A DNA stretch of 64,000 bases from Onthophagus taurus. Taxonomy: Eukaryota > Arthropoda > Insecta > Coleoptera > Scarabaeidae. The stretch covers positions 13,399,501-13,463,500 of the forward strand of contig NC_091966.1 of assembly GCF_036711975.1 (NCBI RefSeq). Reading direction: 5' to 3'. Positions 12,601 through 26,700 of this stretch are shown here, in pieces. The notes beneath the pieces are model-generated. The model ran no database searches and was not told the origin of the DNA. It was given only the letters and a program-made list of their open reading frames with translations. Both the position numbers and the translations under genes were made by a program. Numbering within the stretch: the stretch's first letter is position 1; each line of letters starts with the position of its first letter.

Positions 12601-14659
12601 TCATCAGTACTCTCCATTAAGTTCGGTTTCGGTCATTATTAACAGAGCAGTAAAATGAAGTGCCGATAATCTTTTGAATCTGATTTCTTCTACGTTTCCC
12701 GATACTATCAACCTCTCTACATCATCATATCTTCGAGAAATCGGTCTAAAAAATCTCAGGAAATTCGCAAGACAAATAGAAGATGGTCTATTCTGTTCAA
12801 TTCTCTAAGGATCGATTCCTTCGATCTGCGCGCTGGCCACGGAATTCGGAGCATGTGCTTCCAGTACCACATTTCAAACGTATCAATTTTCTTCCTGTCC
12901 GCTGCTTTAATTGTCCACGTTTCAGCTCTATGTCGGAAAATGGAGAAGATCAGTGAATAAACTAGCCCCATTTTGGTACCTTTTGTCTTTCCAGATCTTA
13001 GATAGCCCACTCATTGCACTTTTAGCCAGTATTCTTCTTCACATGTCCCTATCACTTAAACCTATGTTATTAATATATGAGCCTAGGTACATGATCTAGT
13101 CTACGACGTTAATCTTAAGGCAATATTTATTACTCCCAGTCTCAACTTGGATTAGATGATCACCATTTCCTCTTCTAATGCAGCTATCAAAATTGTATTT
13201 TCTTGCCCGCAATTGAGATCTCTCCATTAAATTCGTGCAATGCCTTTGTCATTATGTATTCTACATAGATATTAGAGAGATGTGAAGAGAGTATACATCC
13301 CTAGCGAACACCCCTTCTGCTTTAGAGTGCAAAGAGCGTCGGTTCTTTATTCGCGGCGCAGTATTAAAGCTTTCTAGTTTGATTTTTAACTGAAACCACG
13401 TTTTTAACTTAAACATTGTTTCATTTATAGTACTCAAATGACTACCAATTCTTCTAATTCATCCCACTCTTCATTCGATAACAGACGATTGAGATGCTTA
13501 TTCTAACATCCTGGTAATGTAAGAGTTTTTCTAACCTTGCAAATGTGGAAGCTTGTTGCAACATATAGGGGATTGGTATTTGCCTAACATTAGGATTCGC
13601 AAAGGTTGCCTAAGTGGATGCTGAAACATAATGAATCATATATGAAACAAAGATTCTTTACACTTGAGTTCGTTGTAAGCGTTTCTATCGCTTTTGGTAT
13701 GTTGCGGCCGTTATGAGTAGACAATGTAGACATGGTATACTATATTTGCTTCTTCGAAATATAGAAATTAAGCAAAATTGCCTCCATCTCTTCTATTTGA
13801 TGTTTTTCTTAATTGTTAGATTGTTGCTCCAACTCGTTAATAATTTATTAAAATTTCTTCATTTGGTGTGTTATTCTTCAGCATGTTATACTTAATGAGG
13901 CTGAAAATTAAAATATGTGCTGTTTTATTTTGTCATTTTATTACGTTGTCCTACAAAAAATTAGTATTATTAGTAAATTAGTATTCAAACTTGTTATTAC
14001 TACAATAAGTAAAAAAAATACTTAAATTATTGTAATTAAAATTAATATAATTTTTAGCAACGAAGGTTCCAATAACAGATACAAGAACATCAGATATTTT
14101 GGGTGTTTCATGTGTAATAATAAACGATTTAAAACAACGAAGACAAAAGGACTATGAATTCAGTTGGGAAAGAGCACTACAAGTACTAATTAAAATTTTT
14201 TTTATTCTAAAAAAAATAATGTTAATTTCTTAGGTTCAAGGAGATGGTGGCATAAAATTACAATACACCCACTCAAGGTTATGCAATTTAGAAAAGAATT
14301 CTGGAGGGGTAGCTGCTAAAGAATGTAATCCTGAATACTTAAAAGAACCAGTTATAATGGATTTAGTTAAAGAAATGGGGAAATTTAATGATGTAATAAG
14401 TAGGTCTGAAGAGCAATTAGAAGCTTGTATTTTGGTTACATATCTATTCCATTTATGGTAAATTGTTTTATTATTCTTTAACGTTATTTTACATGTGATT
14501 TTTTGTAGTAACCATATAAATAAAGCTTTGAAAGTGCTGCAAGTTAAAAATCAAACTCCAGAAATTGCTGCTCAACGATTATTACTTTTTAATACTTCCA
14601 GAACAATACTACGACAGGGTATGTTGATCTTAGGATTAAAACCACTTACTGAAATGTAA
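9696..14659 (+). CDS. RARS2: Mitochondrial arginyl-tRNA synthetase, 5 exons
   Basis: Exons assembled by GT/AG sites and phase: 9696-9731, 10070-11228, 14058-14182, 14234-14457 and 14509-14659; together 564 residues, close to the family's ~580. The enzyme is a class I synthetase that charges mitochondrial tRNA-Arg. The HIGH-type signature is HAGHLRST (about residues 130-137) and the KMSKS-equivalent loop is MSTRKGN (about 368-374). The C-terminal anticodon-binding part includes LQYTHSRLCNLE and ends GMLILGLKPLTEM. The basic 12-residue first exon, MPVKLKLYLARK, could begin a mitochondrial targeting sequence (inference). Intron 2 (2.8 kb) carries retrotransposon debris; without splicing, the exon 2 frame would run into a stop at 11266. 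Poly(A) signal AATAAA at 14683. A cytosolic ArgRS is unlikely, since that class has a long N-terminal extension absent here. Confidence 0.93.
11515..12200 (-). mobile_element. Non-LTR retrotransposon, RNase H and 3' end relic
   Basis: On the minus strand the broken frames include FTDGSK-like residues, a tract GIGVRVYCHAPVLLFEAEVF, SLMSLWCCWQ, and a terminal LCHCPAINRI. This order (RNase H DGS motif, then a C-terminal cysteine/histidine segment) is typical of Jockey/R1-clade ORF2 ends. Many stops; it is inside RARS2 intron 2. Confidence 0.6.
12756..13340 (-). mobile_element. Non-LTR retrotransposon, reverse-transcriptase C-terminal relic
   Basis: The minus strand reads RHRAETWTIKAADRKKIDTF, then MWYWKHMLRIPWPARRSKES and ILRELN. 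The AETW..K..D...I..FEMW.W..MLRI.W motif is the conserved post-palm segment of RTE/CR1-type reverse transcriptases. Upstream parts (about 13.0-13.34 kb) are more decayed. It also lies in RARS2 intron 2 and is from a different lineage than the fragment at 11.5-12.2 kb. Confidence 0.65.
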
Positions 14660-14682
14660 TGTAAAAAAATCATGTGACATGA

Positions 14683-14755
14683 AATAAAATAGACAACTTT
14701 ATATAGAAATTGTTATATAAAAATTATTGTTTTTTATCTTACGAAATGTTTTATT
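14683..14755. promoter_or_regulatory. Poly(A) signals of convergent RARS2 and MRPS9
   Basis: AATAAA at 14683-14688 (+) follows the RARS2 stop by 24 bases. TTTATT at 14750-14755 gives AATAAA on the minus strand about 40 bases beyond the MRPS9 stop. The two coding regions are separated by only 135 bp, so the 3' ends nearly touch. Confidence 0.6.
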
Positions 14756-14794
14756 TTTCATTTTAACTCCATTCTCAACAAATTAGAAATTAAA

Positions 14795-17700
14795 TTAACG
14801 TTTCTTCCATGTGAATTTTTTCCTAGCACCAGCTTGACCTGGCTTCTTCCTTTCTCTTGTTCTAAAATCTCTTTGTAAAAGACCAGCTAAAAAAATATAT
14901 TAAAATAAGAATATTTTTCAATTTTGTTTTTTATTTACCCAATCTCATCTTTTCAATCATTTCGGGTTCCACAAAACTTCTAAGCCCCATAGCTAATCCC
15001 CATCTTATTGCTCCTGCTTGTCCTGATGGTCCTCCACCTTCAACGTGTGCTTCTATGTCTACTTTATTCAACATGTTTGTGAAAATCAATGGAAATAGTA
15101 ACTAAAACAAAATTATTTTGTTAAATTTTTTAATGTAACATAATTGTGATTCAAAATAATGTTGAATTGAAATCAAGTGTTTATAATCAACCTATTTTAA
15201 TAATAAGATTACAACTAACGCTAGTAATGATAATGGTGATACATTCTGAGTGCCTTTGAGAGCACACGATAATCCATGATAGATTATATCATTACCAACT
15301 GACATTTAATAACCACTCACTAGTACTCTTTAATAGAAGCATAAAATCTTAATTAAAATGGAAGACCAACCTTGAATATATTAAAAAACTCAATTTATAG
15401 CTATAATAGTCCATACCATACGAAATGCGAATGACACACCGTTTGAAAACGAAAGTAATATCGTAGCCATTCACAGCCAACCAGAAGATAAGGCGGCTAA
15501 AGAAATTGGACTGGGAGGGTGGCGCATGCTAAGGAACAGAAAGGCAAACGTAAACGAAATTGTAAAAATAGACCCCATAGATAAACAATAAAAAATAGGA
15601 AGAATAATTTAAAAACCTGTACAAAGAGGTAGCACATAGCTCACCCCATTCCACGAAAAATTGGAATGAAAATGTACAAATCACAGCGGATGACATACAA
15701 AGAACACTGAAAAATACTGAAGACCAGAAAAGCTCTTGGAAACGATGATATAAAAAATGAATTTTTGAATTACGGAGGGAAGTATCTCTCTGAAGGAATA
15801 ACAAAATCGAAATTGATGTTGTGATCCATGTTAACCAGTAATCAGAATGTCATTTAAAGGATTATAAATAATTATTTTGCACTTTAACTGGTTAATTAAA
15901 TATATTGATTTGAATATTAAGTTCTAATTTGACATGTTTCGCTTAAACAATGTAAGCATCTTCAGAAAAATGAACTTTGTTAAAGTTGAAAAGTTATTCG
16001 AATAAATTCTAATTCACAATTCGTCGAACGAATAAAATAATGAGAACAATCACAAATTCATTATGTACTGGAGGAAATTGAGTGTATAAATGTCAAGTAA
16101 CAAATTAAGAAAGCAGCACAGGTATCCGGACACGTGAGAGATATCACTTGGAAAACTAAATTATTACAACAGACAGCAAAGTAAGAATATATAAGACCAT
16201 GTTAAGACCAATAATGACGTATCCACGTAAACAAAACTGAACAACTACGATGAGCACTTTAACGATAATGGGAAAGACAAGAAGATATAAAGTTAGCAAC
16301 AGGGCTATAAGGGAAGAATGTGGAATTCGAGATATCGTGAGATCCGTTAGGTGAAGAGAAGAAAATAGAATGGACACATCCAAAGAGTGGAAGAGACCAG
16401 GTTGATCGAGATAGCTAGAGACAAAATCCAGCCGGAAGACGAGATCTCTTAGAAACATCGTGAATACAATCTAAATAAAAGAAGAAGAAAGACAGAATTT
16501 ATAAGGATATACAGAGATTTTAATTTTTCATTTTAAGGATATTACGAAGTCATGGAATGTATCACAGTTCATTTATCATCACCATCAAACAGCTTTACAT
16601 GTATTTACATGTTTGTCCACTACTAAATGTAATCCTCTCCTGTAAACCTTAAGGCCTTAAATGCTCTTTTTAGGTGAAGCTCTCTTTTGATTTTCATGAA
16701 TTTCTTTATATTTCTAAAGATATTCTCAGACTTTTATGAATTTTTGGACGATTTCCAATGTAGGCAATCTATGAATTTCAGTCTATTTTCTGAGATATTT
16801 AAGAACATCAGAACTTCATGTGAGTTATTTGATTTTCAGAACATTGTGAAAAGTTTTCAAACACTTGTACAGACTTTTCTACTACTTTGAAATATCTCTA
16901 ATTTTATAGAATTTATTGTGTATTTATGCTGATTTATTTTATATAAAAAGAAAATTTGCAACGATATTCGGGTACCTTTAAGAATGTATCACAGATTTTT
17001 GGGCTTATATGATTTTCAGCGATTTCCTAAGGTTTTTATGGATTTCCAAGGCAATCCAGGAATTTATGGATTCTCCCTAATATCTAAGAATTTCTGGAAA
17101 TTATTGGATCGTAGCAGGGTTACTTTATCCAAAGACAGAATATCCAAATATTTCCGTTGTTGTATAAGTATTATCTGGAATTTCTATGGAATGTTCACAG
17201 GATTACACTAAGATATCTGAGGATTTCTGGAAATTATTTATAAAAGTATAAGGATTTCTTGTTTCTTCTTGCATTTAAAAAGGAAATTTCCATGGCTTTC
17301 TGCGGATTTCCTGAGATATTGTTGGATTGCTTAACATCTCAAAGGATTTCCAATTATGTTCTTATAACTCTCAGAAATTCCTCAGACCTCTAGATTTCTG
17401 AAAATTATTTATGCTATATCACAATTCTCATTTGCTTTATTTAAAGAGGTTCTCTTTATTTCATAGTTTTCTACGAATTTCCTGGAATATTGTAGGATTG
17501 CTTAAAATGTAGAAGGATTTTCTGGTATTTTCTTAGGTATATCTCTAACAATAAGTATTTGCTCAGATTTTTATGGATTTTCGGAGGATTGCAGCAGTAG
17601 ACAATCTAAGAGTTTTAATGGATATCTAAACATTGTAGAGTTTGTAGATTTGTAAACATTGTAGATTTTACATATCAGAATATATTATATCATGAAGAAA

Positions 17701-20700
17701 ATTTCCTTGATTTTCTATGGATTTTTAAAGTTATGTAGAGATTTTAGAATTTATTTAGATTTATTTGGAATTACTTTATATAAGAGAAAATTTGCAAGGA
17801 TAGCTTAGTATTTCTAAGGTTGTATTAAGGATTTTTGTACTTATATGCGATGTATTACGATTTATTTTATGTAGAGATAATTTTTAAGGATTTAATGAGG
17901 ATTTCTAAGAGAACTGGAAAGCAAAGATAGAGATGTGGGAATGCAAGAGGGAAGGACTGAGATAAGGAAGAGTAGATATAACAACCAAACCAAAATACGG
18001 TGAGATTGTAACAGAAGGGTTACCGATATATTTGATGACGCAGGAGAATGAGGAGGAGAAAAGTAGTTAGTGGCCAGATTTAGGTGTGGTAACGAAGAAA
18101 GGGTCAACGAATATTGGATGGAGGATGAGGAGAGGGGGTGTAGACGTGTGGGGAGGTCTTGGAGTTTTTAAACCATCTGCTGGTAGAGTGTATATTTTTG
18201 AAGCGATGTGCCAGGGTGGTTATCTCACCGATTTCGATAAAACTTAGCACAGGCCTAGTATGGATCAAATAAACGTTGATGTGCTTTTTGGTAAATGCAG
18301 AAAAAGCCCCAGAGGCAAGATAAACCCTTATATCAAAAAGTTATTATAAATAATAACTTAATAAAAGTTATTTTAAAGCTAAATTTATTTTTCATAATGT
18401 TGCAATGTTTTTAGGAGAATTAACTCATTTATTATCGATAACAGAACCAAAAATAATTTTTACCTCTAAAAAAGTGTTAAATTCGTTCCTCGAACAAAAA
18501 CAAATTATAAATTCAATCGAAAAAATTATTGTTTTGGATTCAAAAACAAATATTGAAGGAACCGAAACGATGATGGAATTTATAAATAAACATTGCGAAC
18601 CGGATTTTGATGAAAATAAGTTTAAACCGGTTGATGTTGATCCGTTGAATCATGTAGCAACCGTATTATGCTCATCAGGGACTACTGGTTTACCAAAAGG
18701 AGTTATGATTACTCATGATAACATCGCAACAAGACACAATCAATTAACGTTAGTAATTTGAATTTCTTTAATTGTTTTAATAAAAAATCTTTTTTTAGAG
18801 ATACAAGATTAAGCGAATTAAACCATGAAACTCTTTGCGCTTGTTTGCCATTTTTTCACTCATTTGGATTTATGATGATCGCATCTGGAATTCCAAAACG
18901 AAGCACTTTCGTAATTATGCAAAGATTTGACGAAGAAGTATTCTTAAAAGCTATCAATGATTTCAAGATTAACGTCATCTATATTGTTCCACCAATTGCA
19001 AATTTTTTGGCAAGATCTCCATTACCATTAAATTACAATTTAAAAAGCTTGGAAGAAATTCTAGTAGGAGCAGCACCATTAAGCCAAGAAATTGAAGCAA
19101 AACTTTTTGAAAGGTTTTTTTTAAAAATACATATTTTTTATTTGATAAATAAATAAATTGTTTTAGAAACCCCACCATAAAAAATTTGCGTCAAGGTTAT
19201 GGTTTAACAGAGGGAACAATAACATTAACATTAATGAGAACAAAAGAAAGAAAACTTGGATCATCCGGAAAATTAGTTCCATCCGTTTCCGGATGTGTAA
19301 AAGACATAAAAACTGGTGAACTTTTAGGACCAAACCAAGTAGGAGAACTATGTTTTAAAGGCAAAATGGTCACAAAAGGTTATTACAAAAATCCAGAAGC
19401 TACAAAATTAGCCTATAAAGATGGTTGGCTTCATACAGGCGATATTGGTTATTTTGATGAAGAAGGATTTATATTTATTGTTGATCGACTTAAAGAACTA
19501 ATTAAGTACAAAGCTTTTCAAGTTCCCCCAGCGGAAATCGAAGGAATTTTATTAACACATCCAGGAATTAAAGATGTGGGGGTTGTTGGAAAACCAGATG
19601 CGATTGCAGGAGAATTACCAACGGCTTTTGTCGTTCGAAATCCGGGGAAGGAAGTTAGCGAACAAGAAATTGTTGATTTTGTCGCTAGGGAAGTATCGAA
19701 ACCGAAACAGTTACATGGTGGAGTTTATTTTGTTGATTCTATACCGAAAACTGCTAGCGGAAAAATAATGAGGAGAGTGTTGAAGGAAATGTTGATTAAT
19801 AAAATTGAATAAAACCTTAAAAAAGTTTCTTAAAAAATTAACGTATCGGTACATTCTAAGATAAAGGTTTATGGAAAAATCCCTGAAACAGGTCTAAAGA
19901 TTTAAATTTTTTCCGCCACTTTTAAACGAGTTATGTTATATCTGAATTTTGATTTTTCAACATTTTGAAAACCCATTTTCCATCAGAATAATGTCAGTCT
20001 CTTGTCATGATCGTTCCCATCTCCTAATCGAGCATGTCTGGACCATGTAGGGTAAAGTTCCACGATACGAATGACATAGAGGTTGCTTGGGAAATAGAGG
20101 ATACATTTGCTATCATGGGTGCCACGCAGAGTGTAGGAAATTACCGTTTCTGCCAACTTTGATCAAAAAAATCCTACTAGTTCTTGGTGTTGCAATTGCT
20201 GTCACTGACTAAATAAAATAATTTTCTTAGCCTCTATCAGCGAACCCTAATGGCCCCTCTTCACTATGGCTTATCATGGACCACTGCGAGCCATCGCCAT
20301 TGTGTACAGGGGTGATGGCCTGAAGTGGCCATAAGTGGTGGATAATGGTGATGGTAATGCCAAAGGATGGCTTTGGGAGCGGTCGGCCGAAAACACATCA
20401 AAGGCCGCCATCATGCGCAGCTTAACCATTTCGGTCGTCAACAGCACCTGTTGCTTGGAGTGGTCCATTAGGCGGGCCATCTAGATACCATTGTGTGGAA
20501 GCAAACATGCTACCATCATCAATGGTGGCCATCCTAGCGACCATTCTAGTGGTCCATCATGAGCTATAGTGAAGAGGGGCCATAATAATTTCAGAAATCA
20601 TGGTGTCAAACACAAGTTATAAAACTGATATGAAATCTATAAGCAATTCATTGTTAGATCAATTTCATTTCATTGCCCTCTCGGTTCTCGCACAAATGTG

Positions 20701-23700
20701 GTTTGCCACCAATAAATACATCAATCTTAAAAACCAAGGAAATGTTAATAAAGATTTGTCAAGTTTTAGGAATTTGAGTTAATTACTAAAAAATACGTAA
20801 AAAATCTGATGTATCATAACTTCCTGAAGCAAATATGATCCCTAGATATAATAAGTAAACCTTTTTTTTGTAAAATAGGGGAAATACCAGCACATGTGCA
20901 TAACATATTCCTTTAAACTATTTACTTGTAACACCTGTGCGTTCTTTTTGTTAATGATGAATTAATGCTATAGAAAATTTTTGCAGTTTGAGATTCTAAA
21001 TTATTAGCAGTATATACGATGAATCAATTAATAGTGACAACATTTAGTAAGCTACATAATATTGGCCATCGTTGTTATTTTTGATCACATACATAATTTA
21101 TCAACAACGTCCATGCCTTCTTTACTACTATTATAGCATGTAAAAATCTCAAATGTATTGATCACTGAATCAAGAACTTTATTAAAGTTAAATTATTTAA
21201 ATTAATTTTATTAAAGTTAATTGAAAAGAAAGATGACGTAAAAGTAGATATAGAGACAAGAAGTTATATAAAGATTGAAAAATTTAATATAAAAATTTCT
21301 GGTTGGAAAATATGGAACCTAGGAAACTGGACTAGTGATGATTTGGAAGAGTATTACTAATCTTGTATATACTATTTTCACAATTTCAGGTAGGTGTATT
21401 AAACCCGAGTTTTATTGAAAGTAATATGATAAAGGTGTGTGTAATGCATTTGTTTGATCATAAAATAACTGTGTTAAATAACAATGTTAAAGACAGTATT
21501 AATACAGATAAGCATAAAGGTAATATTCAAAGATCCTTTAAATTACGAAAACCCGTGGGATGTTGAAAATCATAAAGTTAGAAGAGGAATGATATATATC
21601 AAGAACAAGTTAAGTATTGTAATAAAACCTTTAAGAACGAAATATAAAATTAATACTTTCTGGCTGCTATAATTGAAATTCACGGCAGTTACAGCCCTGA
21701 GGAAACCTCTTTAATTATATTGAGTTATAATCAGAGTATATTAAGAAAAAATATTTTATTTTGTTGCTAAAATACATTATTTATTAAAGATTTTTAACAT
21801 ATATCCTTAAGATACAAAATATCACATAAGTATTTTTTAACTATAATTCTACAATATCCTACATTAAAACAATCAAAAATATATTGTTTGTTAGTTGTGT
21901 ATAAAATACGCCAGAAAATCTTTATATGAGTATAACAAATTAACCTCGTGTTCTTTTTATAACGGTTTTTAAACGATAAAAACTTTTTTTATAACAAAAT
22001 TTTAATACTATAAACCAATGCTATTCTATTTTGCATCTTTATGAATAAATATTGTTTTATTCAAATATTATAGTAGAATTTCTGGATTGAGCACTTATAG
22101 TAATGCTGATTAATTTTTATTGGTCTCTATCGCTCATCTTTATAGTAAATTGTGTTAATGATGAAGACATTTCGTACAAACGTCTTTGAAAGAAGAAAAT
22201 CTTGTACAAGATTCATTTTCATCTTTTTTATCTTTTCCCATTGGAGTTATTCAAAAAACCACTCATAGATCGATCACGAAAGATAATTGAATAGATTGAG
22301 GAGTTATTCAAAAAGATGCAAATTAGCTTCTACTTACAGTAACTATGTAGAGACTAACACCGATATTTTATCTCAAAAAAGAAAATCAGTAACAGCCTAT
22401 AATCCTCACGTTTTAATACTAACAATTACTGTTGGTATCTTCCTTATTAGAACTCGATGGTTCCATTGATTTTATAGTATCCAATAATATACTTTTTAGT
22501 TCTTTAATCTCATTAGTTAACAAATCAATCTTTTCGTTCGCTCTATCAACTGTAACTTGTAAATTATTTATATAATTGCTGTAATCAATTACCAAGTCAG
22601 TGGTTTCGATGCGATCGACATTATTGTTCATCCATTTCTTTTTGCCATAACTGGTAGCTGTACTACCATGCGAAGAAATGGTATGTCCGTAATGTTTTCT
22701 TTTTTTCGCAATTTCATGGGCGGATTTTAAAATGTCTCTAGGTAATCGTTTTTCCCTTGGATTTAACGGTTTAACATTTAAAACAACTCGATAAGCTTTA
22801 GGTGAAACCAAAGCTGTCCAATGTAATAAATTTAACATATAACTGGGAAGGTAACCATTAAATAAAGCTAATTCTATGTATGAGATTAACTTGGTTTGTC
22901 TGACTAGTTTTGATAAACCAGCCGTTTTTTGTAATCCCTGAATATCGTGTACTGCTATACCGACTAATAGGTTCATTAAAATTACAGTTACAAAGAAAAG
23001 AAATAGTATAAATGTGACTTGAGCACTAATTTCTAATAAAAATGGTGGGTCGTCGCTATCTTCTAATAAAAGATCTAAACTTAATTCACCAGTCATCATA
23101 ACCATAACTGTTATTAAACCTATAAATGGATTTGCAAATGAAGAGGAATCAGGAAAGATTACACAAAAACTAATTGCGAAACCTATTAATAAACAAGAAT
23201 AAGCTAATAGTAACTTTGCGAATTCACCTTGTACACGTGTGTACATTGCAACATAGGAACCAAAAATGGGAAGTTGACCAATCATCAACATTATATTTGT
23301 CCAACCAAAAAGTACGGCAAAAGCGCCAACATGATTTTGCCAAGTATAAGTCCTTCCCGTATAAATAAAAGAAATTACAAACACAGAGGCAATAACACTC
23401 CACTCCAATATATTTTCGGGATGAGATAAATATTGGCGAACAGTTGGATAACCAACAATCCCATAAATTTTTCGTAAAATCTCACAACCCGTTATACTAA
23501 CCAAAACATACCATTGCATTTCAATTACAAAAGGATTATGTCTTAACATATGACCGAGCATTGATTTCTTTTCACATAATTCAAATAAATTTTGCGGTTG
23601 ACTTTCATTCATATTCTTTCCTTGATTATAACAATTATGTGCTAAAGCGGTTAAAACATAAAGCGATAAACTTAAAACGAAAATAACACTAATTAACATT

Positions 23701-26700
23701 CGCGCGATATAATATTTGCGGATTTTTTCCCATTTCAAATATAAAAAAGCCGAGCATAAAGGATGGAGCAAAATCTCTTTTTGGCCCTCGTCAACAAAAG
23801 TATTCAAAAAATTAATTTCTTTCGGATGAGAATGTTGTAAAATACTCCTAAAATCTAATCGTAACTCAACTTCGCGATTTGACGATTCAGGATGATGATG
23901 TAAAGTTATCGCAGCGTCCAATTTCTGAGTAATCATTGCTAAAGAAGCTGGTGTTTTTCTTGTTATTATCCCTAAAGCTGTCATTCCAAATTTAGATTTC
24001 GCGGTTATATCAGCACCATGAAATATTAACACCTCAACACCTTGTGATAATTCGTTTAAAGCTGCAATGTGTAATGGTGTGTAACCATATTGATCTTTTG
24101 CATTTACATCCGCTCCCCAAGTAACTAAAGCTTCAATAATATCATAAGATCTCGCTGCTTTTCCAACTGCAGCATGTAATGCAGATCTTCGATCATAATC
24201 CACTATATTTGCGTCAGCACCTTTTCTCAAAAGCATTTCAACGCAGTCATAAGCTTGAGCTCTTGCTGCTAAATGAAGTGGTGTTTGTCCCCGATGATTT
24301 TGTGAATTAGTATCAGCTCCTTTTTCTAAAAGAATTTCTATGCATTCTGTGTATCCACCTTCAGCAGCTAAATGTAACGCGGTTTGTTCTCTTTCTTTCG
24401 TTTTAGCGTTAACATTAACATTTTTTGGATCTAACATAATTCTTAAACATTGCGCATGTCCTAAATCGGCTGCTAAATGAACGGGTGAAATCCCAGCATA
24501 TTCCACTTGCCCAACATCAGCTCCTTCAACTATAAATAATCGAACACAAGCGATTGCGTTTGCTCGAACAGCGCAATGTAAAACACTTTCTTGACAATTA
24601 TTAGGATTTGAAGTTAAAGTTCCAACTCTAGCGGAATTGTTTAATAAAACCATTGCGGTTTCCGGAGAATCTCCGAATGCAGCACAATGTAACGGAGTGT
24701 AACATTTAAAACAAGCGTTTACATCCGATCCTAAAGCGATTAAAAATTGAGTTCCAGGTATACAGCCGCTAAATGCGGCTAAATGAAGAGCACTTAATCC
24801 TTGGTTTGGTTCATAATATTGTAATTGTGCCCCCAAATCCAACAAACCTTGTAAAATATCCCAACGTTTCAAAAAAGCAGCCCACAAAAATGCCGTGTTT
24901 ATCTCAAATTTTGACGCACCCAACATTTGTGCGTTTAAATTTTCCGAAACCGTTTTCTTACTCTCAATATCATCCAAAAATTGATGTCGCCCCGAAAACG
25001 ATTTCATATGTTCTAACAAATTCATTTTGATGGTGTCGTGACAAATTTGCACGGTCAGTTCGTGGTTTGAAGAAAATTCTTCGAAACTTTCGTAAATATT
25101 TGGGGTATGATCCGATGGTGGGGATGGACCACATTCCATGTAAACGATATCTTCGGAAGGATATTCTTCTTCGAGCATTTCTTGAGGATCTCCTCGGTAC
25201 CTTCTCCATCGTAAAATCGATGATGGTGGTGTGTGGTATAAAGGAAAACTCTCGGCTTCTACATTAACCGAAACTGATCGTCCGAATTTCGGAGGTTGCG
25301 TTACGTCTTGAAATCCGAGATTTTCCATTGCTATTGAACGAGATTCTTCTGTTGCACAAACCATTTATCTACAATAAATAAATAATAAGGTTATTATTAA
25401 ATAAACAAACTAAAAAAATATTTTAAATACCGGTTAAATTATGTTGAATATTATTAAAACCCAGAATTTAAAAAGAACGATTAATATAATATATTATACA
25501 ATATTATTATTGCAAAATATCTAAAAGCCTATAAACGAAAATGTTAAAAGTGAAAACGCGTTTCTAATCGAACACAAACGAGATTTTAACCGAGAATATG
25601 ATGCAATGACAATGTTGGATCATTTACGTAGGGATCTAACATAAATTCATTCTTGTTCATTTAAATTATTAATGTGTTGCTCTTTTATATTGAGGTCATT
25701 CTCGACAAGAAAATAGTGACGTTTTAAAATTTTAATCACAAAACTTTTCCCAGTAATTATAAAACTTACTTAAAGGAGACTAAAATAATAATTTAGTAAT
25801 GTAGATAATGAATCATTGATTTTTGACCAACACTATTTCAAAAACAGTAATTGGTAATTTCTATCATAATCAACCAAATCGTTAATTATCAAATTTCTAT
25901 AAATTTTTATATTTTACTTAAGAAATTAAAATGAGGCATTGATAAATCTTATCTTCGGACTAATATTTACAGGTGCAATAACGTCAGACAATGTTAAGAA
26001 AAAAGATAAGAAATTTCGCGATGTCTAACATTTTATTTATGAAAATTTATGCCACGGATTTGAAACTTAAAAATTAATACGTCATACTTTATTCGAAATT
26101 AATTACTAAATTACTTGTTCAACCTCGAGATAAATATTAGTATGTAGATTTAAGTTAACATATTAATAGAAAAACATAAATTCCTAGTTACGCGCGACTG
26201 ATCAGAACTAAACCGGATGTTATTACGGAGGAGGTCTTTTTCCGTTTGACGGTCGGAAAACTACTCAGATTTAGATCAGTATCTAAGAATAATTCTTGAA
26301 ATTAATGGGCACCAATGTAGGAAATTACTATTGGAAAAAACGCCTTGTTGCGTGAAAAAGTAAACATCGGCAATGAAATAAGGAGAATCAGGGATTTTTT
26401 TAAAGTGGGATATAAATCTTTGCTTATGCAATTTAAAATAGGTTATTATTAAAGAATGGAAGAAACATGTCAAGCTAACATGTAATTTAAATCGACACTA
26501 ATTAAAATCTTAATTGCGCCCATGTGTAGGATTTATTAAGAAAATTGTTTTAGGAATGCTTAATCACAATTTCGAGAGAATTTTAAGAAATATTATTTAT
26601 GTTGAAAATTTGTGCAATTATTCACCAAATATACGAAAATAAATACTTAATTATCATTATTTTTTGCGTTTATAGTACACAAAATAAATTTAAAACACGT

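Noticed and set aside
18415..19812. Firefly-type luciferase
   Set aside because: The ANL motifs are shared by all 4CL-like acyl-CoA synthetases; no SKL tail and the N-terminal part is missing, so light emission is not supported.
23174..25267. Plus-strand frames at 23.2-23.4 and 24.8-25.3 kb
   Set aside because: Antisense shadows of the pyrexia coding exon.
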